Source of the DNA: Lachnoclostridium sp. An14
GTDB taxonomy: Bacteria; Bacillota; Clostridia; Lachnospirales; Lachnospiraceae
Reading direction: 5' to 3'
Assembly: GCF_002160755.1 (NCBI RefSeq)
Contig: NZ_NFLE01000004.1
Location: 113,205-177,204 of the forward strand
DNA length: 64,000 nt
In this document: positions 7,803 through 16,169 of the stretch, one piece after another
How positions within the stretch are numbered: position 1 is the stretch's first letter
Layout: each line of letters starts with the position of its first letter
The notes under the pieces: generated by a model
Told to the model about the DNA's origin: nothing
What the model saw: only the letters and a program-made list of their open reading frames with translations
Databases searched by the model: none
Translations under genes and position numbers: made by a program

Positions 7803-8873
7803 TTATTCCCCCAGTACGTCGGCAACGATCCACGGGTTTTTGTTGTTAGGGATCAGCAGCGGGCGGCTGGAGATGGTCAGCGTGCGGGTGTTGCCCTCGG
7901 CGCTGGACACATACTTCGGCACGCGGCGGCCGGCGTAGGTGTGGAACTCTCCGTCGGCCTGCTCCACCTGGGAGACGGCGCCGTAACAGGTACGGCCAGC
8001 AGCGGGGGCGGTGAGGATGCACTTGCCGCTCGGGATGTAGAGCTGATCGTTGCCGTCGTCGTCGGTGTAGGTCTCGTCGTAGGAGATCACGCTGATGATG
8101 CGGCCGTTGATGTTCAGGCGGGCCATGATGGACGCGCCGGGCGCCAGCTCCTCGGGGGCGACGGAGCCCAGCTCATAGCGGCGGTTGTTGAGCATTTCCT
8201 TGATGTCGGGATCCTCGACGATGGCGTCGGCCACGTCCGGGGAGCACACGAGGTCAGCAGCACGCAGGCCGCGTCTGGTCAGCATACGGGCCATCGCGCC
8301 GAGGTCGGCGCGGATCTTGGCGCCTTCTGCGTCCCACTTGATCGTCGGGGTGTAGGTGGCGGGGTTGGCGCCCTCGGAGTAGAAGCGGATCTCCATCTCG
8401 TCGCTCTTGTCGGCGTCGTCGGCGATGTGCTTCATGATGCAGCCGTTGGTCAGCATGGTCTCGGCGGCCATGGCCTCCTCACGGTTGGTAATGAGGTCGC
8501 CCAGCTCGTCAGCGTCACGCATGATGAGCACCTGCTGGCGCTGCTCAGGGGTGAGCTGAGAGTACAGGGCCTCACCAAAGCCGCGCTTGCGCAGCTCGTC
8601 GAGGGTCAGGGTGCGACGGGGAGCCACGAAGGGCGGGGTATAGCGCTCCATGGTGTAGCCCTTGCGCAGGATGGTGACGCCTCCCTTGCGGGGGGCCACG
8701 AAGGGTGCGAGCTTGCGGGTGCCGTCGCGGTACTCCACCAGCACATCCTCGGTGGCGAAGATGTCGGTCGCGTCGTTGGTCGGGAAGTATCTGTCACGCA
8801 GGAAGGTCGTCGCAGGGATGAGCTGCTGGACGGCCATGAGCAGCGTGTAGGTGTCGTAGAAGTTAAAAGGCAT
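7803..8873 (-). CDS. Major capsid protein (lambda gpE family)
   Basis: A 356-residue capsid protein of the lambda E family (Phage_cap_E), the HK97-fold shell subunit. It begins MPFNFYDTYTLLMAVQQL and has the family segments APFVAPRKGG and TLTLDELRKRGFGE, with the conserved C-terminal LLIPNNKNPW region. A good AAGGAGG site precedes ATG 8873. The gene order protease, decoration protein, capsid is the lambda-like head order. Length fits the family (about 340-360). Confidence 0.93.
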   Translation of the reverse strand: MPFNFYDTYTLLMAVQQLIPATTFLRDRYFPTNDATDIFATEDVLVEYRDGTRKLAPFVAPRKGGVTILRKGYTMERYTPPFVAPRRTLTLDELRKRGFGEALYSQLTPEQRQQVLIMRDADELGDLITNREEAMAAETMLTNGCIMKHIADDADKSDEMEIRFYSEGANPATYTPTIKWDAEGAKIRADLGAMARMLTRRGLRAADLVCSPDVADAIVEDPDIKEMLNNRRYELGSVAPEELAPGASIMARLNINGRIISVISYDETYTDDDGNDQLYIPSGKCILTAPAAGRTCYGAVSQVEQADGEFHTYAGRRVPKYVSSAEGNTRTLTISSRPLLIPNNKNPWIVADVLGE

Positions 8874-8891
8874 GATCTTGTCCTCCTTCTC

Positions 8892-9269
8892 TTAGTAGTC
8901 CAGCGCGTCGCTCAGCAGGATGCCGGCGTTGCGCATGATCTCCTCGTCAGCCGCGACGAGGGTGTAGGAGCCGTCGGTGGACAGCTTGTTGCGTGCGAAG
9001 TGCCCGGTGCGGTAGGCCGTAGCGGTGACGGCGGTGCCGGTTCCGGTGTCGGTCTCGTCTGCGAGGATATAGACGGCGTTGGTCGCCACGAGGGCCGCAG
9101 CGGCCGCAGACAGCTCGCCGCCGGCCGCGCCAGTGATGACGGTGCCGCGGGCGAGTACACCCTGAGACGCTGCCAGAGTTACGGTCACGACGTCGGCGAC
9201 GGGCTCGTTGGTGACGATCAGGCCGTCGTAGTCCACGGTGCCGATGTTTTCATCCAGTCTCTTGCTCAT
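8892..9269 (-). CDS. Head decoration protein (lambda gpD type)
   Basis: A 125-residue Ala/Thr/Val-rich beta protein between protease and capsid genes, matching head decoration proteins that trimerise on the capsid shell and stabilise it after DNA filling. The central segment GVLARGTVITGAAGGELS is typical. Its ATG at 9269 overlaps the protease stop by one base (TAATG). Confidence 0.85.
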   Translation of the reverse strand: MSKRLDENIGTVDYDGLIVTNEPVADVVTVTLAASQGVLARGTVITGAAGGELSAAAAALVATNAVYILADETDTGTGTAVTATAYRTGHFARNKLSTDGSYTLVAADEEIMRNAGILLSDALDY

Positions 9270-10477
9270 TACTTCTTACCTCCGTTCTTGGTGGTGTTGT
9301 AGATGCTGACGATGGCGTCGACCTTGGCCTTGTCGTCGGTCTCGCTGCCTTCCTCGCCTCCGTTGGGGGCGGCTCCGACCTGACCTGCGCCGGAGTCAGC
9401 ATTGTCGAGGGCGGCGTCCTTCAGGTGCTTGGCGCCGAGGGCCGCCTGCTTCTGCATGGCCTTGAGCGCGAGCTGCTCAGCGGTGCAGGTGTTCTCGCCG
9501 TACTTGGCGTCCCTGACGAGCTGAGCGTCGCCCACACTGGCGGCGATGCTGTCGATGGCCTCGATGCGGGCCCGCTCCTGCGCGATGGCATTTGCGACGG
9601 CCTGCTGCTCGATCTGAGCGACGAGGTCGGGGTGCTGTGCTCTCATTTCTTCGAGGGTCATGGGCTTATCTTCCTTTCTGTTTTCGCCGCCGTTCCCGGT
9701 CGGCTTATTTCCAGCCGCCGGGGCGGCGTGGATGCTGTTGATGCGGATCGTGCTCGGGACATTGTGCAGCCCCTTGATGTTGTGCCGGATGCCGGCCACG
9801 AGGAGCACCTGCTTGTCGGCGCTCACGCTGACATCAGGGCCGTCGCCCTCGAGCAGGGTGTCGGCGAAGCCGTTGTCGATGGCTTCCTGCCCGACCATCC
9901 ATGTCTCGCGGGTCATCATAGTGCGGAGCTGTTCGACCGCGATCCCGGTCTTGGCGTGGTAGATCTCCGCGATGGCCCGCTCGCTGGCGTCGAAGTCCTT
10001 CTGGAGCTTCTTCAGGTCTGCGAGGGTGTAGTAGTCCATCAGCAGGCCCGCGACGCCGTGGATCATGACCATGCTGCCGGGGTAGACCTGCACCTCGTCG
10101 CCGGCGCAGGCGATGACGCTGGCCGCGCTGGCTGCGATGCCCTCCACGATGACGACCTTGTGGCCGCTCAGGCCCTTGATGGCGTTGTGGATGGCGATGC
10201 CGGTGTAGAGGTCGCCGCCGGTACTGTTGATCTTGATGGTGATGTTGCTCTTGCCCTTGACGGCCGCGAGATCCTCCATAAAGCTCTCGGGAGCGATATA
10301 GAGGCCGGGCTCGGGCTCACCCGTCCACCAGTCCACAGGCTGACGGGCGACGACATCGCCATAGAGGACGATCTCGCCCGAGTCCTCGCCGACGCTGGCG
10401 ATGTTCCAGAACTTCGTCGGCGTCTGCTGGACGACCTGCGGCCCGGCGCACAGGCGCGGGGTGTTACTCGTTTTCAT
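9269..10477 (-). CDS. ClpP-type prohead protease with C-terminal scaffold
   Basis: A 402-residue fusion. Residues 25-235 are an S14/ClpP-like protease: NSTGGD at 84-89, GIAASAASVIACAG with the probable nucleophile Ser117, and MIHG with His140. An Asp/Glu/Gln-rich linker and coiled helices follow (MTLEEMRAQHPDLVAQIE to the end), matching the lambda C-Nu3 arrangement in which the C-terminus acts as scaffold. The open frame extends further upstream, but ATG 10477 with an AAGGAG site and a 14-base overlap with the portal gene is the true start. A second in-frame Met with its own AAGGAAG-like site near 9662 may give a separate scaffold product. Confidence 0.88.
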   Translation of the reverse strand: MKTSNTPRLCAGPQVVQQTPTKFWNIASVGEDSGEIVLYGDVVARQPVDWWTGEPEPGLYIAPESFMEDLAAVKGKSNITIKINSTGGDLYTGIAIHNAIKGLSGHKVVIVEGIAASAASVIACAGDEVQVYPGSMVMIHGVAGLLMDYYTLADLKKLQKDFDASERAIAEIYHAKTGIAVEQLRTMMTRETWMVGQEAIDNGFADTLLEGDGPDVSVSADKQVLLVAGIRHNIKGLHNVPSTIRINSIHAAPAAGNKPTGNGGENRKEDKPMTLEEMRAQHPDLVAQIEQQAVANAIAQERARIEAIDSIAASVGDAQLVRDAKYGENTCTAEQLALKAMQKQAALGAKHLKDAALDNADSGAGQVGAAPNGGEEGSETDDKAKVDAIVSIYNTTKNGGKK

Positions 10478-12134
10478 GCTTGTCCTTGTCTCCTTCCTTG
10501 ATGGTCTTTTCCACCTCGGCGACGATGGCAGCGCGCCGCACGGCAGCCGAGAGGGATGCGCCGGCCACTGATGTGCCGCCGGAGTCGCCGGTGCTGCCGG
10601 TGTCTCCCTGAGCCGCCCGCAGCTTCTCGTTTTCCCGAGCGAGCTGGTCGATGTTGGCGTCCCACTGGCCGCCGTTGAGCCGGATCGTGGCCTGCTCGCG
10701 GGTGGTAATGCCCTCGCCGATGGCGAGGATCTCGGCCGTGATCTCCTTGGTCGGGTCGAGCTGCCCCTGCGAGGGGCCGATCCACTCGGCGCCGAGGTAG
10801 GCCGCCCGGGTTGCCGGGTCAGCGAAAAAGCCCGGGGCGCTGATGCGTCCGCGGGCCACGGCCTCGGCGATGAAGATCTCATAGATGGGGGTGCAGAAGT
10901 CATCGACAAACCACTTGCGCCTCATGCGGAAGGCTTTCCACGCCTCCAGCAGGGCGGCGCGGCTGGCGCTGTACGAGCTGTTGAACGCCTTGAGGAGCAG
11001 GTCGGCCGGGATCTCGAGGGCTGCGCCCACCTGCTCGCAGATGGCGCGCAGGAAGCTGTCGAAGCCGCTGGCCGGTCGCTTGGGGTCGGCAAAGGTGACA
11101 TCCTCGCCGGGCTCCATGATGTTGATCTGTCCCGGGCCCATCTCGTACTCGTTGGGATCCCGGGTCACTTCCGGCAGGCTGCTCCCCACCTCGTTGAACG
11201 GGTTGTCGCCGGCGCCGGCCTCGGTCTTGATGAAGGCCGTGAAAAAGCTCTCCACGACGGCCGCGGTCAGCTCGCTCTCGGTGTAGCGCCGGAGCTGAAG
11301 CAGGGGCTCGATGACCTGCGCGAGGTAGCTGACGCCTCTGTACTGATCCGGGCGCTCGCTCTCCATGATGTGCAGGATGTTCGGGAGCCCTGTGCGCCGG
11401 CCGTATGCTTCCACGCGGGCCCACTTGGTCGCCGCTGCACCCAGCTCGAAGGGGTAGGTGCTGCGGATGTGGTAGGCGACGATCTGGCCGTTGCTGTCCA
11501 CCTCGACGCCGTCGTAGATGGTGTTGCCGTTGGCCGCCTTGCCGGTGGTCAGCAGCATGGGGGTGACGATGCCGGAGCTCGTCGGGGTTGCCACGCGGTC
11601 GGCCTCGATCAGGTGGATGCGCAGCGAGTAGGGCATGAGGGGCGTCGGGTCGTACTGCTTGACGACCGCGAACACGTCGCCGCTGACCAGCCACGAGGCG
11701 AGGGCGAGCTGCTGCATGGCCGCGAAGTTATTGACGCCAGTGGCGTCGCACGCCCTTTTATTGTTGGCCCACAGGCTGAACTCGCGCTCGGCCTGCGCCT
11801 GCCATGCGTCTGCGGCCTCCTGCGTCATGCCGAGCGCCTCCCGGTCGATCCGGCTCTTGAGCTGGAGCCCGATGCCGACCACGTTTGTGCGGTTAGTGCG
11901 GATGGCCGAGGTGGCGATGGGTGCGGCCATGTAGAGCATCCGGGCTCTCTGCCGGAGTGTCCAGTTGTGGGCGTCGATGTCCTCCTTGGGGCTGCCGCTG
12001 AAGGCCCTGAAGCCCTTGGTCGACCTCTTGTGCCAGCTCGCGCCGGCGTCGCCGTAGCCCTTGTTCACGGGGCGGGGGCTCTGCCGGCCGCTCTGCGGTC
12101 GGCTTCTGTTCTTTCGTCTGCTGATGGTGCTCAC
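10464..12134 (-). CDS. Portal protein (lambda gpB family)
   Basis: A 556-residue lambda-type portal, the dodecameric vertex through which DNA enters the head. Diagnostic segments are APIATSAIRTNRTNVVGIGL near the N-terminus, ASWLVSGDVFAVVKQY, and SYSASRAALLEAWKAFRMRR. The start is odd: the only plausible start codon, GTG 12134, lies immediately after AAGGAG with almost no spacing, and the spacing-optimal codon is ATC. The real start is therefore uncertain. The 3' end overlaps the protease start by 14 bases. Confidence 0.9.
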   Translation of the reverse strand: MSTISRRKNRSRPQSGRQSPRPVNKGYGDAGASWHKRSTKGFRAFSGSPKEDIDAHNWTLRQRARMLYMAAPIATSAIRTNRTNVVGIGLQLKSRIDREALGMTQEAADAWQAQAEREFSLWANNKRACDATGVNNFAAMQQLALASWLVSGDVFAVVKQYDPTPLMPYSLRIHLIEADRVATPTSSGIVTPMLLTTGKAANGNTIYDGVEVDSNGQIVAYHIRSTYPFELGAAATKWARVEAYGRRTGLPNILHIMESERPDQYRGVSYLAQVIEPLLQLRRYTESELTAAVVESFFTAFIKTEAGAGDNPFNEVGSSLPEVTRDPNEYEMGPGQINIMEPGEDVTFADPKRPASGFDSFLRAICEQVGAALEIPADLLLKAFNSSYSASRAALLEAWKAFRMRRKWFVDDFCTPIYEIFIAEAVARGRISAPGFFADPATRAAYLGAEWIGPSQGQLDPTKEITAEILAIGEGITTREQATIRLNGGQWDANIDQLARENEKLRAAQGDTGSTGDSGGTSVAGASLSAAVRRAAIVAEVEKTIKEGDKDKHENE

Positions 12135-12198
12135 CTCCTTCGGGTAAAAATGGCCGGCGCCGGGAGAAAAGGAGCGAAAACTCCCGGCGTCAGCCTAT

Positions 12199-12222
12199 GA
12201 AAAAAGCCCCTTTCGGGGCTTC
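12199..12222 (-). terminator. Intrinsic-terminator hairpin inside the head operon
   Basis: On the - strand AAGCCCC-GAAA-GGGGCTT is followed by a T run (TTTTTTC). This is a perfect stem with a GAAA tetraloop between the gpW-like gene and the portal gene, in a continuous operon. It probably attenuates rather than ends transcription, or is read through by an antiterminated polymerase. Confidence 0.75.
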
Positions 12223-12224
12223 TT

Positions 12225-12488
12225 TCACCAGTCACGGGGGACGACGCCCACGGCTTTGCGGGGGCGCTGCCCGTTGAGCAGGGCCTCGAGGGCTGCGATG
12301 TCGTCCTCGAGCTCCTTGATGGCCGCCCGGATGGCGGCGAGGTCGGTGTTGTAGCGGGACAGGTTGCGGGATCCGATGCCATAGCTCTGCACGCCGCCGC
12401 TCAGCATTTCGGCCTCCCGCTTCAGGTAGAGCTCGAGCCGCTCCCGCTTGCCGGTGAGCTCGATCTCGATGGTCTTGCGCGTTTTCAT
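12225..12488 (-). CDS. gpW/DUF6148-like head protein
   Basis: An 87-residue helical protein between TerL and portal, the slot of lambda W. The motif SYGIGSRNLSRYNTDLAAIR is shared with small phage head proteins of the gpW/DUF6148 type. A helix rich in Glu/Leu precedes it (TGKRERLELYLKREAEML). It is presumed to act at head completion near the connector. It starts at ATG 12488 with an AAGGAGG site, 16 bases after the TerL stop. Confidence 0.65.
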   Translation of the reverse strand: MKTRKTIEIELTGKRERLELYLKREAEMLSGGVQSYGIGSRNLSRYNTDLAAIRAAIKELEDDIAALEALLNGQRPRKAVGVVPRDW

Positions 12489-12503
12489 GTGGTCGTGTCC
12501 TCC

Positions 12504-14426
12504 TTACCAGTCGTCGAAGGCGCTGGAGCTGCTGCGCTTGGTGCGCGCCCGTCGCTGCGGCGCCGGTTTTGGCTGCTCCTCGAGGCCGCGCAGGCGGCGC
12601 TCGACTGCGTCCATGTCGGGGTTGATGATCTTGAGGCCGGCGTTGGCATAGTCCCGGCAGTCGAGGGCCTCGTTGCGGTTGTGGCCGGGCAGCTTCTCCC
12701 ACGCCCAGCGGTCGCCCCTCCGGGTGCTGGTGAGCACCAGCTTCTCGGAGAGCAGGCCGTTGAAGTAGTTGAGGTCGTAGCCGGCGTCGGGGTGCCGGTT
12801 GAAATGGGAATATTTCGGGCCGGGCTCCTGCACCTTCAGGCCGGCCATGATGGCAGCCTTGCCGGCGTCGACGCCGATGGTGTAGAGCCAGCAGGTGATC
12901 TTCTTGTTGTCCCGGATCGGCACCTTAGTCGGCGGGGAGACGTAGGGGATCCCGTCGCCGCCCTTGCCCTTGATGGCAAACACGCGCTTGCCCTGTCGGG
13001 CCCGGCACGCCTCATACACCTCTTGGGTGAAGTGGCCGCCGGAGTCGACGCAGGTGATGGAGATCTTCAGGCCCCGGCCGTTCTTGAACTTGTAGACATG
13101 GTCGACGACATCGTCGAGCCGCTGCCAGACCTCGGGGGTGTCCGGCCGGCCCATGATGTAGCCCTTGACGATGCCCCAGTTTTCGCCGTACTTGCCGTGG
13201 CCGACGACCTCGTACTCGAGCCGGTTGTCCTGTGTGTCCACGCCGCAGGTGAGCACCAGCACGCCGTCGGGCAGCTCCACGGGGGTGCCGTCCGGGCGTG
13301 TGCCGTAGTCCTCACGGCGGGCGAGCATGGTGTCCTCGTCCTCGAGGTCGCCGCGATCCTCCCATAGCTGGCCGAGCAGGGTGTTGTAGACCACCTTGAG
13401 GCGCTGCGGGTCGTTCTTGGCGTCGAGGAACTTGAGGACGATCTTCTCCCATGGTGTCCACGGGGAGCTGAAGGCGTTGAGCCAGAACGAGCGGACGCCC
13501 TTCTTGTAGGCGTCGGGGTTTTCTGCGATCCACTTGGCCGGCTGCCGTCGCATGGTCTCCTCGGGGATCAGGCAGCCGCAGGCGGGACAGGCCCACGAGA
13601 CGCCGCCCTTCAGGCTCCAGACCTTTTTGCCGCGCACGCGCTTGGCCTCGGGCTCGAAGTGGATGGCGTCGAACACGATCTCGCTGTACTCCCCGCACTC
13701 GGGGCAGCGGTGGCACCAGCGTTCCTGTGTGCCTTGGTAGAAGCTGGTCTCGATGTTGCTGGCGCCCTTGATGGTCGGGGTCGAGACCTCGACGGCCTTG
13801 GCGTTGTAAAAGGTCGCCTGCCGGGCCTCGGCCAGCGCCCACGGGTCGCCCTCGGTGCCGGCGCTCGTGGCCCAGCGGTCACGCTCGTCGCCGATGATGT
13901 AGCGGGCGGGGGTGGATGCCAGCGCCGAGGCACTGTTGGAGCCGGTCAGTGTGAGCATACCGCCCGGGAAAGACTTCTGGAGGATGGTGTTGCCGCTGTC
14001 CTTGGCCTTGACATCGTGCACCTTTGCCTTCAGGGGCTTGCTGTCCCGGATCATGGGAGCGACGCGCAGCCGGCTGAACTTTCTGGCGTCGTCGATGGTC
14101 GGGTGCACATAGAGGATGCTGCCGGGATCTTGGTCGATGATGTAGCCGATGATGTTGAGCTCGAGCTCCGACTTGCCGACCTGCGACGCGGCGACCATGA
14201 CGATCTTGTGCACCTTCGGATCCGTGAAGGCCCGCATGGGCTCCTCGAGGTACGGGGTGCGCTTGGTGCGCCACGGGCCTGCCTCGGCCGAGCTTTCGGG
14301 GGAGAGGCGGCGGTGCTTGTCGGCCCACTCGTCCACGGTCAGGCTCTCAGGCGGGGCGAAGCGTTTGATCGCCCCCGAGATGGCGGCGTTGAGCTTCGCG
14401 GCGGCCTTCTTAGTCGTCCGCGTCAT
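12504..14426 (-). CDS. Terminase large subunit (GpA type)
   Basis: A 640-residue Phage_GPA-family packaging motor and nuclease. Walker A-like VAASQVGKSE is at residues 78-87. A Zn-ribbon pair (CHRCPECGEYS near 240 and CPACGC near 283) separates ATPase from nuclease. The nuclease part has CGVDTQDNRLEYEVVGHGK (a Mg-binding Asp) and the C-terminal NEALDCRDYANAG. GpA-type terminases usually cut at cos sites. It starts at ATG 14426 within the end of TerS (17-base overlap). Confidence 0.95.
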   Translation of the reverse strand: MTRTTKKAAAKLNAAISGAIKRFAPPESLTVDEWADKHRRLSPESSAEAGPWRTKRTPYLEEPMRAFTDPKVHKIVMVAASQVGKSELELNIIGYIIDQDPGSILYVHPTIDDARKFSRLRVAPMIRDSKPLKAKVHDVKAKDSGNTILQKSFPGGMLTLTGSNSASALASTPARYIIGDERDRWATSAGTEGDPWALAEARQATFYNAKAVEVSTPTIKGASNIETSFYQGTQERWCHRCPECGEYSEIVFDAIHFEPEAKRVRGKKVWSLKGGVSWACPACGCLIPEETMRRQPAKWIAENPDAYKKGVRSFWLNAFSSPWTPWEKIVLKFLDAKNDPQRLKVVYNTLLGQLWEDRGDLEDEDTMLARREDYGTRPDGTPVELPDGVLVLTCGVDTQDNRLEYEVVGHGKYGENWGIVKGYIMGRPDTPEVWQRLDDVVDHVYKFKNGRGLKISITCVDSGGHFTQEVYEACRARQGKRVFAIKGKGGDGIPYVSPPTKVPIRDNKKITCWLYTIGVDAGKAAIMAGLKVQEPGPKYSHFNRHPDAGYDLNYFNGLLSEKLVLTSTRRGDRWAWEKLPGHNRNEALDCRDYANAGLKIINPDMDAVERRLRGLEEQPKPAPQRRARTKRSSSSAFDDW

Positions 14427-14979
14427 CGGAGAGCTCGCTCCATCCCTCCCGATCCCTTACCCGCCGCGCATAGACCTCGGGATCGTATTTATAGCCGGCC
14501 AGCTCCTCGAGGATCTTGTAGACCTCGGCGCGGATGATGTCGGACGCTTCCGCAGCGGTGGCCGCGCTGGAGACATCCACGGCCAGACGCCCGGGCAGCG
14601 CCACGAGCATCGACCTGATGCTATACACGAGATCGGTCATGACGGCCTCGACATCCTCGCTGCGGTGCATGGTGCCCTCGAGCTCCTTGAGCTGGAGCGC
14701 GGCGATGTCTGCCTTGCTGCGCTTGAGGTCGGCCTCGGCCTCGAGCCGGCGCCCTTCGATCTCGGCGTCCTTTTTGGACGGCTCCCGGCCATTGGCCTTG
14801 GCCGTCAGGTATCTGATGTACTTCTGGATCGTCGGCAGCAGGTCGTAGCGGTTGGCGTTGCCCTCCTTGGTGGCCGTGATGATGCCCTCCTTGGTGAGCT
14901 GCTGGATGCGGCGGGGCGTCAGCTCGAACAGGGCCGCGATGGTCTTGCCGTCGACGAGCTTGGTGTTGGTGTTCGGCAT
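14410..14979 (-). CDS. Terminase small subunit (Nu1-like)
   Basis: A 189-residue DNA-recognition subunit. Residues 1-45 form a MerR/Nu1-like winged helix (VDGKTIAALFELTPRRIQQL then TKEGII). A long charged helix (about 65-105) and a C-terminal domain that would contact TerL follow. Start ATG 14979 has an AAAGGAGGGG site. The upstream 300 bases lack a gene and are the natural place for its binding site. Confidence 0.88.
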   Translation of the reverse strand: MPNTNTKLVDGKTIAALFELTPRRIQQLTKEGIITATKEGNANRYDLLPTIQKYIRYLTAKANGREPSKKDAEIEGRRLEAEADLKRSKADIAALQLKELEGTMHRSEDVEAVMTDLVYSIRSMLVALPGRLAVDVSSAATAAEASDIIRAEVYKILEELAGYKYDPEVYARRVRDREGWSELSDDADD

Positions 14980-15286
14980 GGCGTCCCCTCCTTTCTGTCG
15001 TGCTGCCGTGCCCCCACCATTTTCGTGAGGTCAGGAAAATGATCGGCGCAGGCCCCCGGGCGAAGCGAAACGGCCCGGAAAAACTTTTTGGAGTCTGCGC
15101 GTTTTTTGGGCTCGCCAGCACCGCAGGCGTCAGGGGTGCGTCACAGTACCTTCGGCCGCGCTGCGTGGCCGTGGTGGCCTCTGTGAGGCCGCGTGCCCCG
15201 TCTTTTTTGTGCGCGGGTGTTGGCTTGCCTCGGTGTGCTCGGCCGCCTTGGCGGGCGTCCTGCTGGCCGTGGCAGCGGCCCTTGGG
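14980..15286 (-). other. Gene-free stretch upstream of terS; candidate cos region
   Basis: No convincing gene is seen on either strand. It holds a GC-rich inverted repeat CCGGGC/GCCCGG (15056-15078). In lambda-like phages cos with its terminase-binding sites lies next to the small terminase gene, so this is a candidate cos region. The evidence is position and the absence of coding. Confidence 0.4.
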
Positions 15287-15940
15287 TCACAGGCCGAGGG
15301 CTCGCTTCATGTGGTGGTCGAGGCGCTTGGCTGTCTCGGTGTTTAGCCTCAGCATGATGGCCTCGTTGGTGCGGTCGCTGGTTATCATCTGCGGCACCGA
15401 GATGGCGGTCATCTTCTGGATGTCGGTGCGGGTCTTGCTCATGCGCTGGAATGGGATCCAGCTCGTGCCGTCGGCTTTGGTGTTGCCTGTCCCCATGAGG
15501 ATCCAGTGAGACCGCTGCGAGTAGGGCCCGCCCTTGGTGCGGGTGTTCTTGTAGCGGCCGATGACCTTCTTGCTGCCCTTGAGGATCTGCGCCTTCAGGG
15601 TGTAGCTCCTGCCAGCCGGCGGGGCCTTGGGTGTCATGCCGAAGTGCACAGGGGTCAGGAGCCGGCCCTTGTAGACGAGGGTGAGCTCCTCGATGGTCTC
15701 GCCTGTGATGCGGATGCTGCCCGCCATCTTCTTCGGCTTGCCTCCGCTGGACGGCGTGATCTCTCCCTTCTTGATGTTGTAGACTGCCGTGACCTCCTGC
15801 GCTATCCAGCCGGGGGCCCGGGCCTTCACGTCCTTCACAGTGCTGCTGATGGCCTTGCGGCCGCCGGCCTCGATGGCCTGCACGTCTGCGACGAGCTGCC
15901 GCAGGTTTTCGATCTGGATGGATATGCTGCCGCCCGCCAT
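15287..15940 (-). CDS. Minor tail protein Z-like (lambda gpZ family)
   Basis: A 217-residue protein resembling the prophage minor tail protein Z family: SISIQIENLRQLVADVQAIE at the start, a basic central part (GEITPSSGGKPKKMAGSIRI), HFGMTPKAPPAGRSY, and the C-terminal region ending LNTETAKRLDHHMKRALGL. In lambda Z acts in connecting tail to head. Its location is odd: it is the first gene of the late operon, upstream of terminase, far from the other tail genes. ATG 15940 with AAGGAGGTGA was chosen over the open frame beginning at 16105. Confidence 0.7.
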   Translation of the reverse strand: MAGGSISIQIENLRQLVADVQAIEAGGRKAISSTVKDVKARAPGWIAQEVTAVYNIKKGEITPSSGGKPKKMAGSIRITGETIEELTLVYKGRLLTPVHFGMTPKAPPAGRSYTLKAQILKGSKKVIGRYKNTRTKGGPYSQRSHWILMGTGNTKADGTSWIPFQRMSKTRTDIQKMTAISVPQMITSDRTNEAIMLRLNTETAKRLDHHMKRALGL

Positions 15941-15961
15941 GGTTGTCACCTCCTTCAGGGG

Positions 15962-16006
15962 AAAAGAAAAAAGCCGCCGGGCTTCTTGTGGTTGCCCGAC
16001 GGCTTT
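15962..16006 (-). terminator. Intrinsic terminator between regulator and late operon
   Basis: The - strand stem AAGCCGTCGGGC / GCCCGGCGGCTT is followed by TTTTTTCTTTT. It lies downstream of the candidate late promoter and upstream of the gpZ-like gene, so it may be the antitermination or attenuation point of the late operon. Confidence 0.78.
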
Positions 16007-16095
16007 CTCGCTGTCGTTGTTCGGTTGTTGGGCGGGTGTCCGTCGGACGGCCCCCCGGCGTTGTCCGGGTGTCCGGCGGTCTTTCGACATGGTAC

Positions 16096-16125
16096 AGTGT
16101 AGCACAGGGCGCTACTGCCGTTCAA
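16096..16125 (-). promoter_or_regulatory. Candidate late promoter
   Basis: On the - strand TTGAAC (16125-16120), an 18-base spacer and TACACT (16101-16096) form a sigma-70-like promoter reading into the late operon. It directly follows the late-regulator gene and the 10-bp repeats. Confidence 0.6.
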
Positions 16126-16130
16126 TGGAT

Positions 16131-16169
16131 TTTACTGCCCTTTACTGCCTTTTACTTCCCTTTACTGCC
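16131..16169 (-). repeat. Four direct repeats, 10-bp period, next to late promoter
   Basis: On the + strand TTTACTGCC occurs at 16131, 16141 and 16161, with TTTACTTCC at 16151. The period of exactly one helical turn places all copies on one DNA face, immediately upstream of the candidate -35. This is what an activator-binding array looks like. The repeats overlap the end of the regulator gene. Confidence 0.75.

Noticed and set aside
7728..9302. Long + strand frame opposite the capsid and decoration genes
   Set aside because: Antisense shadow in GC-rich DNA. Capsid and decoration proteins on the - strand are well supported.
9269..10909. Single 546-residue protein for the protease frame
   Set aside because: The upstream part lies within the portal gene and reads as Arg/Ser/Pro-rich shadow. 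ATG 10477 has a ribosome site and starts the conserved protease.
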